DNA of 64,000 bases from Flavobacterium sp. 1355 (GCF_017833415.1 NZ_JAFICC010000008.1:124001-188000); one strand, 5' to 3'. Numbered from the stretch's first letter, positions 26,198 through 35,933 are shown. The notes: generated by a model not told the origin, from the letters alone. A program made the numbers and translations.

Positions 26198-28153
26198 ATG
26201 AAAACGATTAGATTACTGACCTGCCTTTTTTTTGTTTTTGGATTGTTTAAAAGCTATTCTCAGCAAAAGTTTGAAGTAATTTCACCAAACGGAGAAATAA
26301 AAGCTTCCATTTCATTAAATGATAAAATCTATTATTCCGTCAGTATTAATAATGAAATACTGGCATCAGGAAATCATTTGGCATTAATACTTCAGAATGA
26401 AACTTTAGGAGCAAATCCAAAATTAGCAGGAAGTAAAACAGGAAAAATAAATGAAATAATAAAACCTGCGCTTCCGCTAAAATACGCATCAGTTGCTAAT
26501 ACTTATAATTATTTAGTATTAAATTTTAAAGGCGGATATTCAGTAGAATTCCGTGCTTTTGATGATGGAATTGCTTATCGCTTTATAACAGCAAAAAAAG
26601 GAGAAATCGAAATCCTGAATGAAGATTTTTCGGTTAATTTTCCAGAAGATTACATACTTCATTTGCAACAGCCCGGATGTTTTAAAACCTCTTACGAAGA
26701 GCCCTATTCGCAAACTTCTGTCAAAGACTGGAAACCTTCTGATAAAATGTCGACACTTCCGGTTTTGGCCGATTCAAAAAAACAATACAAAATATTGATT
26801 AGCGAATCTGATCTTTCTGATTATCCGTGCCTGTTTTTAAAAAGAACAGAAAACGGAATTGGGGCTGTTTTTCCAAAAGTGCCACTGGATTTTGGCCCCG
26901 ACGGAGACCGAAGCCTCAAAATCCTAAAAGAAGCAAATTATATTGCAAAAACAGCAGGAACAAGAAGTTTTCCATGGCGCTATTTTGTGATTACCAAAAA
27001 TGACAAACAGCTTATAGAGAACACAATGACCCTGAAGCTTGCACCAAAAAGCGAACTAAAAGATGTTTCGTGGATAAAACCCGGGCAAGCCAGCTGGGAG
27101 TGGTGGAACGGCGCAACACCTTATGGGCCCGATGTCAATTTTCTATCAGGCTATAATCTGGATACTTATAAATATTATATTGATTTTGCTTCCAAATTTG
27201 GAATCAAATACATTATTATGGATGAAGGCTGGGCAAACTCAACAACAGATCCGTATTCGCCAAATCCAAATGTAGATGTTCATGAACTGATTCGTTACGG
27301 CAAAGAAAAAAATGTTGGCATTGTATTATGGCTTACATGGCTTACCGTGGATAAAAATATGGCGCTTTTTAAAACCTTTAAAGAATGGGGAATCGCCGGT
27401 GTCAAAATTGACTTTATGGACCGAAGCGATCAGGTGATGGTCAACTATTATGAAAAAGTGGCAAAAGAAGCAGCCCAACATCACATATTTGTAGATTTTC
27501 ATGGTGCCTTTAAACCGGCAGGCCTGGAATACAAATATCCAAACCTGTTATCTTACGAAGGAGTAAGAGGAATGGAACAAATGGATGGCTGCAGGCCTGA
27601 TAATAGTTTGTACCTTCCTTTTATGCGAAACGCTGTTGGCCCAATGGATTATACTCCGGGCGCTATGATTAGCATGCAGCCGGAAGCCTATCGTTCAGAA
27701 AGACCTAATTCTGCAAGTATCGGTACCAGAGCCTATCAGCTTGCTTTGTTTGTGGTTTTTGAAAGCAGTTTACAAATGCTGGCAGACAATCCAACCCTTT
27801 ATTACAGAGAAAAAGAGTGTACCGATTTTATCACTTCTGTCCCGACAACCTGGGATGAAACCAAAGCACTGGAAGCCCAAGCAGGGCAATATGTAATCGT
27901 GGCCAAAAGAAAAGGAAATAAATGGTTTATTGGCGGAATTGTAAACGGATCAGAAAAAGAAAGATTGTTTGATGTAAAACTAGATTTCTTAAAGGCAAAA
28001 AAATACAAAATAACATCTTTTGAAGACGGTATCAATGCAGGAAATCAGGCTATGGATTACAGGAAAAAAACAGCTGAGGTGAGCAATACCGACAGCGTAA
28101 AAATCAAAATGGTTAAAAATGGCGGCTGGGCTGCTGTATTGGAAGAAATCTAA
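26198..28153 (+). CDS. GH97 family alpha-glycosidase
   Basis: This 651-residue secreted enzyme has a signal ending near SYSQ, an N-terminal beta-super-sandwich (about 25-280, KFEVISPNGEIKASISLNDKIYYSV), a TIM barrel with FGIKYIIMDEGWA and GIAGVKIDFMDRSD, and a C-terminal beta-domain. The family contains inverting alpha-glucosidases (SusB) and retaining alpha-galactosidases. Here Asp405 of VKIDF and Glu460 of RGMEQ are 55 residues apart. As I recall, this is the spacing of the nucleophile and acid/base in the retaining BtGH97b, which favours an alpha-galactosidase-like retaining enzyme. It would remove alpha-linked side residues of the glycan. The next gene starts 3 bases after its stop. Confidence 0.88.
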   Translation: MKTIRLLTCLFFVFGLFKSYSQQKFEVISPNGEIKASISLNDKIYYSVSINNEILASGNHLALILQNETLGANPKLAGSKTGKINEIIKPALPLKYASVANTYNYLVLNFKGGYSVEFRAFDDGIAYRFITAKKGEIEILNEDFSVNFPEDYILHLQQPGCFKTSYEEPYSQTSVKDWKPSDKMSTLPVLADSKKQYKILISESDLSDYPCLFLKRTENGIGAVFPKVPLDFGPDGDRSLKILKEANYIAKTAGTRSFPWRYFVITKNDKQLIENTMTLKLAPKSELKDVSWIKPGQASWEWWNGATPYGPDVNFLSGYNLDTYKYYIDFASKFGIKYIIMDEGWANSTTDPYSPNPNVDVHELIRYGKEKNVGIVLWLTWLTVDKNMALFKTFKEWGIAGVKIDFMDRSDQVMVNYYEKVAKEAAQHHIFVDFHGAFKPAGLEYKYPNLLSYEGVRGMEQMDGCRPDNSLYLPFMRNAVGPMDYTPGAMISMQPEAYRSERPNSASIGTRAYQLALFVVFESSLQMLADNPTLYYREKECTDFITSVPTTWDETKALEAQAGQYVIVAKRKGNKWFIGGIVNGSEKERLFDVKLDFLKAKKYKITSFEDGINAGNQAMDYRKKTAEVSNTDSVKIKMVKNGGWAAVLEEI

Positions 28154-28156
28154 AAA

Positions 28157-30859
28157 ATGATGATAAAGCAGAATCAAAAAAAGAGTAAAATAATATATCT
28201 GTTTTTCCTTTTTGTGCTCGTGAATTTAGCAGGATATTCGCAAATCCCTGTAAATCTCAAGTGCGAAAATCTTGTTAACCCATTAGGAATAGATGTATTG
28301 CAGCCAAGGCTTTCCTGGCAGCTAAGCGGCAGCGGAAAAGAAGTAATGCAAACAGCATATCAAATAGAAGTTGCAACTGATTCGATTGCTTTGACAAAGG
28401 GAAAAGGATCGGTTTGGAAGACCGAAAAGATACTGTCAGAAGCTGTTTTAATTTCTTATAATGGAGTATCTCTTCAGCCTTTTACCACTTATTTCTGGCG
28501 GGTAAAAGTATGGAGCAGCAAAAACAAAATTGAAATTTCAAAAATAGCGCGTTTTGAAACCGCCATGTTACAAGCTAATGACTGGAAAGGCAACTGGATA
28601 TCAGACTCTCATGATATGAATTACAAACCGGCACCTTATTTCAGAAAAGAAATTACAGCTTCAAAAACTATAAAAATAGCTCGTGCCTATATTACGGCAG
28701 GCGGATTGTATGAATTTTATGTTAATGGAAAAAAAGCAGGAAACCGAATGCTGGACCCGATGTTTACAAAATTTGACAGTCGAAATTTGTATGCAACTCT
28801 GGACATTACATCGTATTTACAAACAGGAAAAAATGCTTTTGGTATTTTATTAGGAAATGGCTGGTACAACCATCAATCTACCGCAGTATGGAAGTTTGAT
28901 AAAGCAATCTGGAGAAATCGCCCACGTTGTCTTGTAAACATTAGAATTACCTATTCTGATAACACAACCGAAACGATTGTTACGGATGAAACATGGAAAA
29001 CTGCGGATAGTCCGGTAATTTTTAACAGCATATATACAGGCGAGCATTACGATGCCCGTAAGCAAATTAATAACTGGAACAAAGAGGATTTTGATGATAG
29101 TAATTGGAAAAAAGCAATACTTGTAAAAGCGCCGTCATCAAAACTGGTGTCACAACAATTGCATCCTGTTCGAATTACAGCTCAGTTAAAACCGAGTAAG
29201 ATTAACAGGATTAACGGTACTTTGACTGTATTTACATTCCCGAAAAATATTGCAGGAACAGTGCGTTTTTCAATAAAAAATGCATCTCCGGGAACAATTT
29301 TTAGAATAAAACACGCAGAACGTTTATATACAAACGGCAGGGCTGATCTTTCTAATATCGATTTGCATTATCGGCCTACGGACAATACAGACCCTTTTCA
29401 GACTGATATTTTTATTGTCAAAGGAAATGAGAATGAAAGTTTTTCTCCAAAATTTAATTACAAGGGATTTCAATTTGTAGAAATAACATCCAGCCGGCCT
29501 TTTAAGCTGGAGGACAATTGTCTTGTAGCTCTGGAACTTCACAGTGACGTTCCCGCAGTAGGAAAAATTAAAACCTCTAATAAAGTTTTTAATAAAATAT
29601 GGGAAGCAACAAACAGCAGCTATCTGGCTAACTTATTTGGATATCCAACCGATTGTCCGCAACGCGAAAAGAACGGATGGACAGGCGACGCACATACAAA
29701 TGTAGAAACAGGATTATATAATTTTGACGGTATTACGATCTACGAAAAATGGCTCGCTGATCATCAGGACGAACAACAGCCAGATGGCGGAATTTCTAAT
29801 ATTGTTCCAAATCCCGGAGCATTTGGATATGAATTTGCCACGGGTCCCGACTGGACGAGTTCAATTGCTATTATTCCCTGGAAAATATACGAGTTTTATG
29901 GCGATGCCAGTTTGCTGAATAAAACGTATCCCAATATAAAAAAATATGTAGATCTGATTGATCAAAAATATCCAACAGGTATTACAGATTGGGGATTAGG
30001 TGACTGGGTTCCGGTTAAAAGTGTGAGTTCTAAGCCACTTACTTCTACAATGTATTATTATACAGATGTGCTGATTTTAGCAAAAACTGCAAAACTATTA
30101 GGAAAAACAAGCGATGCCGAATACTATTTTAAACTAGCCGAAAAAATTAAAAAGATATTCAATGAGCAGTTTTTCAATACATCAACTTATTTGTATTGCA
30201 GCGGTACACAAACAGAGCTTGCCGGCCCATTGTATTGGGGATTGGTTCCGGAAGAGTTTAAACAAAAAGTAGCAGATAATTTGTATAAAAAAGTTCAGGA
30301 AACCAATTTTCATCTTGATGTTGGTTTGTTAGGTACAAAAGCTTTGCTGAATGCATTAAGTGAAAATGGTTATGCCGATGCTGCTTATAAAATTGCCTCG
30401 CAGGAAGATTTTCCGTCTTGGGGATATTGGATAAAAAACGGAGCGACCACTTTGTATGAAAACTGGCCCCTGAATGTTGAAAAAAATGATGCTTCGCTAA
30501 ACCATATTATGTTCGGCGAAATAAGTGCCTGGATGTATAAAGGATTGGGAGGTATTTTTCCTGACGAAAACTCGCCTGGTTTTAAGCATATTATATTAAA
30601 ACCAAATTTCGTCAAAGGACTTGACTTTTTTGAATCAGAGCATATATCTCCTTACGGGAAAATTGTATCGAACTGGGAACGAAAAAACAAAAAAATAAAC
30701 TATAAAGTGATTGTTCCGCCAAATTCTTACGCCAGTTTCTATTTAGAAAAAAACAGCATTTTCACTTGCGATTCAGGAGATATTAGTAGTATTAATGAAG
30801 GTTTATATCAAGTGATACAGCTTAAGGCAGGTTCATACACATTTAAAATTACTCAATAA
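28157..30859 (+). CDS. GH78 family alpha-L-rhamnosidase
   Basis: This is a 900-residue secreted enzyme with a signal ending near GYSQ. The order is an N-terminal fibronectin-like domain (ENLVNPLGIDVLQPRLSWQL, about 35-135), two beta-sandwich modules including KAYITAGGLYEFYVNGKKAG, then the (alpha/alpha)6 catalytic barrel and a C-terminal beta-domain. The general acid is expected in DCPQREKNGWTGDAHTN (Asp511), and PQREK.GWTGDA is the hallmark of GH78. Inverting cleavage of alpha-L-rhamnose is the known family activity. A rhamnosidase among mannan enzymes implies a rhamnose-decorated mannan or a mixed diet for the locus. It starts 3 bases after GH97, so the two are surely co-transcribed. Confidence 0.9.
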   Translation: MMIKQNQKKSKIIYLFFLFVLVNLAGYSQIPVNLKCENLVNPLGIDVLQPRLSWQLSGSGKEVMQTAYQIEVATDSIALTKGKGSVWKTEKILSEAVLISYNGVSLQPFTTYFWRVKVWSSKNKIEISKIARFETAMLQANDWKGNWISDSHDMNYKPAPYFRKEITASKTIKIARAYITAGGLYEFYVNGKKAGNRMLDPMFTKFDSRNLYATLDITSYLQTGKNAFGILLGNGWYNHQSTAVWKFDKAIWRNRPRCLVNIRITYSDNTTETIVTDETWKTADSPVIFNSIYTGEHYDARKQINNWNKEDFDDSNWKKAILVKAPSSKLVSQQLHPVRITAQLKPSKINRINGTLTVFTFPKNIAGTVRFSIKNASPGTIFRIKHAERLYTNGRADLSNIDLHYRPTDNTDPFQTDIFIVKGNENESFSPKFNYKGFQFVEITSSRPFKLEDNCLVALELHSDVPAVGKIKTSNKVFNKIWEATNSSYLANLFGYPTDCPQREKNGWTGDAHTNVETGLYNFDGITIYEKWLADHQDEQQPDGGISNIVPNPGAFGYEFATGPDWTSSIAIIPWKIYEFYGDASLLNKTYPNIKKYVDLIDQKYPTGITDWGLGDWVPVKSVSSKPLTSTMYYYTDVLILAKTAKLLGKTSDAEYYFKLAEKIKKIFNEQFFNTSTYLYCSGTQTELAGPLYWGLVPEEFKQKVADNLYKKVQETNFHLDVGLLGTKALLNALSENGYADAAYKIASQEDFPSWGYWIKNGATTLYENWPLNVEKNDASLNHIMFGEISAWMYKGLGGIFPDENSPGFKHIILKPNFVKGLDFFESEHISPYGKIVSNWERKNKKINYKVIVPPNSYASFYLEKNSIFTCDSGDISSINEGLYQVIQLKAGSYTFKITQ

Positions 30860-30933
30860 TTAGTAGACATTTTGCCTCAAATAATACATTGTCAAAATTA
30901 AAATTTTAAAAGAAATTTAAAGATAGAGATATT

Positions 30934-32253
30934 ATGAATAAAATACTATTGTGGTCGATTACCGCAGCATTGGCCGGCTTTTTATTTGGTTTTGATACTG
31001 TGGTTATTTCAGGTGCAGATACCAAACTTCAGGAACTCTGGCATACATCAGATTTTTTTCACGGTGCAGTAGTTATGGCTATGGCGCTTTGGGGAACAGT
31101 TGCAGGAGCCATTTTTGGAGGAATTCCGACCAATAAACTGGGAAGAAAGAAAACATTGATCTGGATAGGAGTTTTATTTCTGGTATCAGCCTTAGGATCA
31201 GCATTTGCAAATGATCCCTATACATTTGCATTTTTTCGTTTTCTGGGCGGGTTAGGTATTGGGGCGTCTACAATTGCTGCTCCTGCTTATGTATCAGAGA
31301 TTGCTCCGGCAAACGATCGCGGCAGACTGGTTTCCTTGTATCAGTTTAATATTGTCTTAGGAATTTTAATGGCTTTCTTATCAAACTATTTATTAAGGGA
31401 TGCCGGCGAAAATGCCTGGCGATGGATGATCGGAATAATGGCTTTTCCTGCCTTTTTTTATACCGTTATTGTTTTTACCATTCCCGAAAGTCCAAGATGG
31501 TTACTCTCTAAATCACGAATTGACGAAGCAAAAATGATTCTCTTAAAAATTGACCCGGCTGTAAATATTCAGGATTTGATGCACGAGCTTCATATTGGTG
31601 AAAACGAAAATGAAAAACAAAAACAAGAAACCATATTTTTAAAGAAATACAGGTTTCCATTACTATTGGCATTTCTTATTGCATTATTTAACCAGTTTTC
31701 AGGAATCAATGCCTTTTTATATTATGCTCCAAGGATTTTTGCAGAAGCAGGTTTAGGAGAAAGTGCTGCCTTAATGAGCAGCGTAGGCATTGGCCTTATC
31801 AATTTGTTATTTACGCTTTTTGGAGTTTTTCTTATAGATAAACTCGGCAGAAGAGTGCTAATGCTTATTGGCTCTGTTGGTTACATTATTTCTTTGGGAT
31901 TAGTATCTGTGGCCTTCTTTCTAAAATGGGAGGGAATGCAGGTACCGATTTTTTTATTCTTATTTATTGCTTCGCATGCCATTGGGCAAGGAGCTGTAAT
32001 ATGGGTTTTTATATCAGAAATTTTCCCAAATCACTTACGCGCAAGCGGTCAGGCCTTTGGGTCTTCAGTTCATTGGATTCTTGCGGCAGTTATTCCGTCT
32101 ATGATTCCGTTTCTGTTTTCTACAATCGGAGCAGGAACCGTCTTTCTGATTTTTGCCGTCATGATGGTTTTCCAGTTGCTGTTTGTCATTTTTATGATGC
32201 CCGAAACCAAAGGAAAAACCTTAGAAGAACTGCAGAAATCAATTTTAAAATAG
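30934..32253 (+). CDS. MFS sugar porter family transporter
   Basis: This 439-residue inner-membrane protein has 12 predicted helices and is of the sugar porter family (XylE/GLUT-like), a proton-coupled monosaccharide importer. Signature motifs are all present: GFDTVVISGA in helix 1, NKLGRKKTLI (loop 2-3), ANDRGRLVSLYQ, PESPRWLLSK after helix 6, QFSGINAFLYYAPRI in helix 7, DKLGRR (loop 8-9) and PETKGKTLEELQ at the end. It is the last gene of the locus and would bring mannose or other released hexoses into the cytoplasm for the ROK kinase. A terminator follows. Confidence 0.93.
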   Translation: MNKILLWSITAALAGFLFGFDTVVISGADTKLQELWHTSDFFHGAVVMAMALWGTVAGAIFGGIPTNKLGRKKTLIWIGVLFLVSALGSAFANDPYTFAFFRFLGGLGIGASTIAAPAYVSEIAPANDRGRLVSLYQFNIVLGILMAFLSNYLLRDAGENAWRWMIGIMAFPAFFYTVIVFTIPESPRWLLSKSRIDEAKMILLKIDPAVNIQDLMHELHIGENENEKQKQETIFLKKYRFPLLLAFLIALFNQFSGINAFLYYAPRIFAEAGLGESAALMSSVGIGLINLLFTLFGVFLIDKLGRRVLMLIGSVGYIISLGLVSVAFFLKWEGMQVPIFLFLFIASHAIGQGAVIWVFISEIFPNHLRASGQAFGSSVHWILAAVIPSMIPFLFSTIGAGTVFLIFAVMMVFQLLFVIFMMPETKGKTLEELQKSILK

Positions 32254-32280
32254 TAAAGAATCAGAAATATTTTAATCTCA

Positions 32281-32314
32281 AAAAGCCTGTAAGCAATAGT
32301 TTACAGGCTTTTTT
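32281..32314 (+). terminator. Terminator of the mannan operon
   Basis: AAAAGCCTGTAA and TTACAGGCTTTT form a 12-bp stem around an 8-base loop and end in a T-run. A nearly identical hairpin occurs at 41080-41113. Confidence 0.85.
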
Positions 32315-32473
32315 ATAAGAAATGAAATTATGAGGAAAGCGCAAAAGAATTATTATAAGACTTTGTGTTTTTTTCTATCTTTAACCTTCTCTGCAATTTA
32401 GATTCTTGCATGAATTAAAAACCTGAAAGACAAACAAAGGTTTACTAATCTAATTAAGATCAAAATAATAATT

Positions 32474-33124
32474 ATGAAAGCATTAGTTATTGGAGCAACA
32501 GGATCGACAGGAGAATTTTTGGTTGACAAACTTCTGGAAAATCACGATTATACAAATGTTGTGATTTTTGTACGAAGACCAACAGGAAAACAAAATCCTA
32601 AACTTACCGAACACGTTATTGACTTTTTTAAAATTGATAGTTATAAAGATTTGATAGTCGGTGACGTTCTTTTTTCCTGTTTAGGAACAACGCTAAAAGC
32701 AGCCGGTTCTCAGGAAAATCAGTTTAAGATCGATTTTGATATTCCCGCAGCGTTTGCCAGAATAGCAAAACAAAACAGCGTTTCTTCCTTTGTTCTTTTA
32801 TCTTCCTACAATGCCTCAGCGCAAAGCAAAGTTTTCTATTCACAATTAAAAGGAAAATTAGAAGACAAAATTGCCGAACTTCTTTTTGAACAATACATTA
32901 TTTTCAGGCCAGGGCTTCTTTTAAGAGAAGGTTCAGATCGTCTGGGCGAAAAGATTATGGTAAAAGTGCTAAAAGCATTCAATTCTATAGGTTTATTCAG
33001 GAAATTTAAGCCATTGCCAACTGATCTTCTGGCAGAAAAATTAGCAAAAGCACCAAAAATAGCGCCTAACGGAACTTCAATAATTGAACTTGATGAAGTA
33101 TTTTATTTTGGTAAATCAGTTTAA
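32474..33124 (+). CDS. NAD(P)H-binding Rossmann-fold protein (NmrA/YbjT-like)
   Basis: This 216-residue atypical short-chain dehydrogenase begins with the nucleotide-binding GATGSTGEF (residues 8-16). It continues with VFVRRPTGK, where basic residues after strand 2 favour NADPH, then FSCLGTTLKAAGS and FVLLSSYNAS followed by FYSQLKGKLEDKI, where a YxxxK-like pattern may be present (Tyr/Lys). It ends with IFRPGLLLREGSDRLGE. The architecture resembles TIP30/YbjT-type oxidoreductases. The substrate is unknown and the gene stands alone, with a terminator upstream. Confidence 0.82.
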   Translation: MKALVIGATGSTGEFLVDKLLENHDYTNVVIFVRRPTGKQNPKLTEHVIDFFKIDSYKDLIVGDVLFSCLGTTLKAAGSQENQFKIDFDIPAAFARIAKQNSVSSFVLLSSYNASAQSKVFYSQLKGKLEDKIAELLFEQYIIFRPGLLLREGSDRLGEKIMVKVLKAFNSIGLFRKFKPLPTDLLAEKLAKAPKIAPNGTSIIELDEVFYFGKSV

Positions 33125-33215
33125 GTGAAGATATAAGTTTAAAATTCTATATTCGCATCTGTGAAAAGTTGAAATTTTTCTCTTAAAAAAGAGTGTACTA
33201 ATAAAAGCCCTGTCA

Positions 33216-34955
33216 ATGAACCTAAAAACTATCCTCGTTTTACTTTTTATTACAAATGTAATAGTTGCGCAAAAAAAACTAGTTGAAGAAAAAACGCATT
33301 ATAACGGACTCCGAACCGGGTATGTAAACGAAGCAGGGTTGAAAATTGGCAAGTGGGAAACATATACCAGTAAAGGAAATCTTGTCAAAGAAGAGAATTA
33401 CAAAGAAGGGAAAAAAAACGGGGTAGAAAAAGAATTCTTCAGTAACGGTCAGGTTCATATTTTAAGAAATTATAAAAATGACTTATACGAGGGTACGATG
33501 ATCGGCTATTTTGAAAACGGTGTTGTAGAATCAAAAGGAGAGTTTAAAAAAAACGGAAGGGTAGGAAAACACGAGCGCTATTATGCTACTGGTGTTCTTT
33601 TGTCTACAGAAAAACTGGATGACAAAGGACGAAGAATATCTCTTAGATCCTATTATAAAAACGGACAAGCTTTGGAAGTTTGCGATATTGACAGAAAAGG
33701 AAATGGTTTTGGCCAAACTTTTAATAGTGAAGGTGTTGTCATTGAAAGTAACGTGTATGAAAACCATCATGGAGTTTTGCAAAAAAGATTCCATGATACC
33801 GGAATTATAAAAGAAGAAGAAATATATGTATATGTAAATGATAATTCGGTCAAATGGGTGCAAAAGAAATATACTGCCTCTGGCCGATTAGCAGAAGAGC
33901 GTCAATTACTTCCGCATGATGACGAATACAAGAAAGTTTATGGCGATTCGATAATTGAGCATTTTAAATATGTAAAGGGCAGAGTAGAAGGAAGTTTTGA
34001 ATCCCATTATTTAAACGGAAAAATTGCCGAACAGGGATATTACAAAAAAGGTTTTAAAAATGGTTTATGGAAATCATTTTATGATGACGGAACTTTGAAG
34101 TTTACCGGAAAATATATCTCCGACAACCCTCAGTTAAAAGATAGTACGCACACTTATTTTTATCCCAATGGTAAAATTAAAAAAATTGAATATTATAAGG
34201 TTACAGAATCTAAAGCTGTTCGTTCTGTCTGGCAGGATCATCGTATAGGTACGTGGAAAAAATATTATGAAAATGGAAATATTGAGGAAAGCACAGATTA
34301 TGGAGATGAAGAAGAACGCACACAAAAAAATGGAAAATATCTTTCTTACTACGAAAACGGAAATATAGAAATTGAAGCTTTATATAATGGAGGATGGCTA
34401 TTTGGGGTTTATAAATCATTTTATGAAAATGGAAATTTAAAGGAATATGTAAGCAACCATTCATTAGGAAGAAAAAATGGTTTGGTTAAAACATATTATG
34501 AAAACGGAGTTTTAGAATCTGAAATAATATACGACAGCGGTCAAAAAAACGGAAAAGCAACGGAGTATTTTGAAAATGGAAAAATTAAAAGTTCCGGGCT
34601 TTATGACTACGATAATAATGAGGTGGGAATATGGAATTACTATTATGCGCTGAGCAATAAAGTTGCAGAAAAAATTACATTTACTGAAGGCCGAAAAAAA
34701 ATGGAATATTTTTATGGAACGGGAAAAAGAATGGCTGAAATAATAGAGGATTACGAAAACCCACTTGGGAAGAATGAAAAATTCTTTGATAATGCCGGAA
34801 AAGAAGTTTCCATACATAAATTTGCCTCTTTATCCAGCATTGATGAGGTAAAAGATTATAGGTTTTTCTACAGTGATTTTACAGGTGAAACGGATGTATA
34901 TGTTCAATATGAACAGCTTAATGAAATTAAAGAAACTAAACTAACATTTAGATAA
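33216..34955 (+). CDS. Secreted YwqK/MORN-type repeat protein
   Basis: This 579-residue protein has a signal peptide (VLLFITNVIVAQ) and is otherwise made of repeated beta-hairpin units of about 20-25 residues. The pattern is YYENGNIEES, FFSNGQVHILRNYKND, YFENGVVESKGEFKKNGRVG and SFYENGNLKEYVSN, repeated along nearly the whole length. These are MORN_2/YwqK-type repeats. Despite the family name (YwqK antitoxin), this exported form has no visible toxin partner. It is followed after 22 bases by a BatD-like secreted protein, probably in the same operon. A scaffold or envelope role is possible, but the function is not known to me. Confidence 0.82.
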   Translation: MNLKTILVLLFITNVIVAQKKLVEEKTHYNGLRTGYVNEAGLKIGKWETYTSKGNLVKEENYKEGKKNGVEKEFFSNGQVHILRNYKNDLYEGTMIGYFENGVVESKGEFKKNGRVGKHERYYATGVLLSTEKLDDKGRRISLRSYYKNGQALEVCDIDRKGNGFGQTFNSEGVVIESNVYENHHGVLQKRFHDTGIIKEEEIYVYVNDNSVKWVQKKYTASGRLAEERQLLPHDDEYKKVYGDSIIEHFKYVKGRVEGSFESHYLNGKIAEQGYYKKGFKNGLWKSFYDDGTLKFTGKYISDNPQLKDSTHTYFYPNGKIKKIEYYKVTESKAVRSVWQDHRIGTWKKYYENGNIEESTDYGDEEERTQKNGKYLSYYENGNIEIEALYNGGWLFGVYKSFYENGNLKEYVSNHSLGRKNGLVKTYYENGVLESEIIYDSGQKNGKATEYFENGKIKSSGLYDYDNNEVGIWNYYYALSNKVAEKITFTEGRKKMEYFYGTGKRMAEIIEDYENPLGKNEKFFDNAGKEVSIHKFASLSSIDEVKDYRFFYSDFTGETDVYVQYEQLNEIKETKLTFR

Positions 34956-34977
34956 TAGCCATTTTAATAAAACCCAT

Positions 34978-35838
34978 ATGAGAATAGCAAAAAATATATT
35001 CCTGATACTTTGTATATTATTTATATCAAATTTTAAATCATTTGCGCAGGAAATAAAAACAAGAATAGATCAGTCAGTATTTAAAATTAATGACAAAATA
35101 AAAGTTACGTACGAATATTATTCTGATGATTTAGAGATTAAACATCTGGAATTATATACTTTTGACGTAACCAGTGGTCCGGGCGTTAAGCATTCTACTA
35201 CTTATAAAGGCGGACAAAAAACGGATGAACACACAGTTACCTATACCTTCAAAGCAACGAGGTTAGGTAAGCAAAGGCTTCCGCAACTTGTGATGGATGA
35301 GAATGGTAAAACTTTAGTATCAGAAGCGGTAGATATTGACGTAGTAGCAGATGGCTTAAACGTAAACGTTGAAGAATCAAAATTTAAGGAATACAAAGCC
35401 GGGCATGTTTTTTATATAAGCTTTCCGGGTTATTTAAAAACAAATGCAGGAGATACAAGCCAGTCCTCAATAGTGTATCAAAATGAGGAAAATGAGATTT
35501 ATGGATTTGTTACCTATCAAAATAAACAATATTTACAGTTAGAAACCGGAAAGGAAATGACTCTTAATGATTTTTTTAAATCAGAATTAAAAAAATATGC
35601 AGATGATAAACCACAAGTACAAATTGGAAGTACAAAATCTCAAAAGAAAGCTTCCATAAGTTTTATGGAGACAGAAGTTTCTTTTTTGCAGGCAGAAAGT
35701 AATAAAAAAATATATTTTTTCTTTGGCATTGCAGAAACCGATACCACTTTTTATACTGTTTTGTGTCAGGCACCAGAGGATAAAAAAGATAAATACAAAC
35801 ATGATTTCCAACAAATCTTTTACAGTATAAAAGATTAA
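34978..35838 (+). CDS. Secreted protein with BatD-like N-terminal domain
   Basis: This 286-residue protein has a signal peptide (ILCILFISNFKSFAQ). Residues about 24-125 resemble the first domain of BatD proteins: RIDQSVFKINDKIKVTYEYYSDD, SGPGVKHSTTYKGGQKTDEHTVTYTFKATRLGKQRLPQ and SEAVDIDVV. The C-terminal half (about 130-286) is a separate alpha/beta region that I do not recognise, with FYISFPGYLKTNAGDTSQS and FFFGIAETDTTFYTVLCQAP. True BatD proteins carry transmembrane helices, which are missing here. It follows the YwqK-repeat gene and ends in a strong terminator. Confidence 0.7.
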   Translation: MRIAKNIFLILCILFISNFKSFAQEIKTRIDQSVFKINDKIKVTYEYYSDDLEIKHLELYTFDVTSGPGVKHSTTYKGGQKTDEHTVTYTFKATRLGKQRLPQLVMDENGKTLVSEAVDIDVVADGLNVNVEESKFKEYKAGHVFYISFPGYLKTNAGDTSQSSIVYQNEENEIYGFVTYQNKQYLQLETGKEMTLNDFFKSELKKYADDKPQVQIGSTKSQKKASISFMETEVSFLQAESNKKIYFFFGIAETDTTFYTVLCQAPEDKKDKYKHDFQQIFYSIKD

Positions 35839-35872
35839 TAAGAATCTTTATAGTAGATATTCAATATATTAC

Positions 35873-35905
35873 AGCGCAAAGTTTACGACTTTGCGCTTTT
35901 TTTTT
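35873..35905 (+). terminator. Terminator after the BatD-like gene
   Basis: AGCGCAAAG and CTTTGCGCT form a 9-bp GC-rich stem with a 7-base loop, followed by a run of nine T (35897-35905). Confidence 0.9.
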
Positions 35906-35933
35906 GCTGTTTATTCACTCTCAAATATCAGGA

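Noticed and set aside
31926..32318. Plus-strand frame of 130 codons over the end of the MFS gene
   Set aside because: It is out of frame with a transporter whose C-terminal signature is intact, and it runs into the terminator hairpin.
33531..33863. Minus-strand frame opposite the YwqK-repeat gene
   Set aside because: The translation is low-complexity (Ile/Tyr and Phe runs) created by antisense reading of AT-rich repeats.
33216..34955. A CRISPR or tandem DNA repeat array in the YwqK gene
   Set aside because: The repetition is at protein level with variable codons and lengths; there are no constant direct repeats with regular spacers, here or elsewhere in the window.
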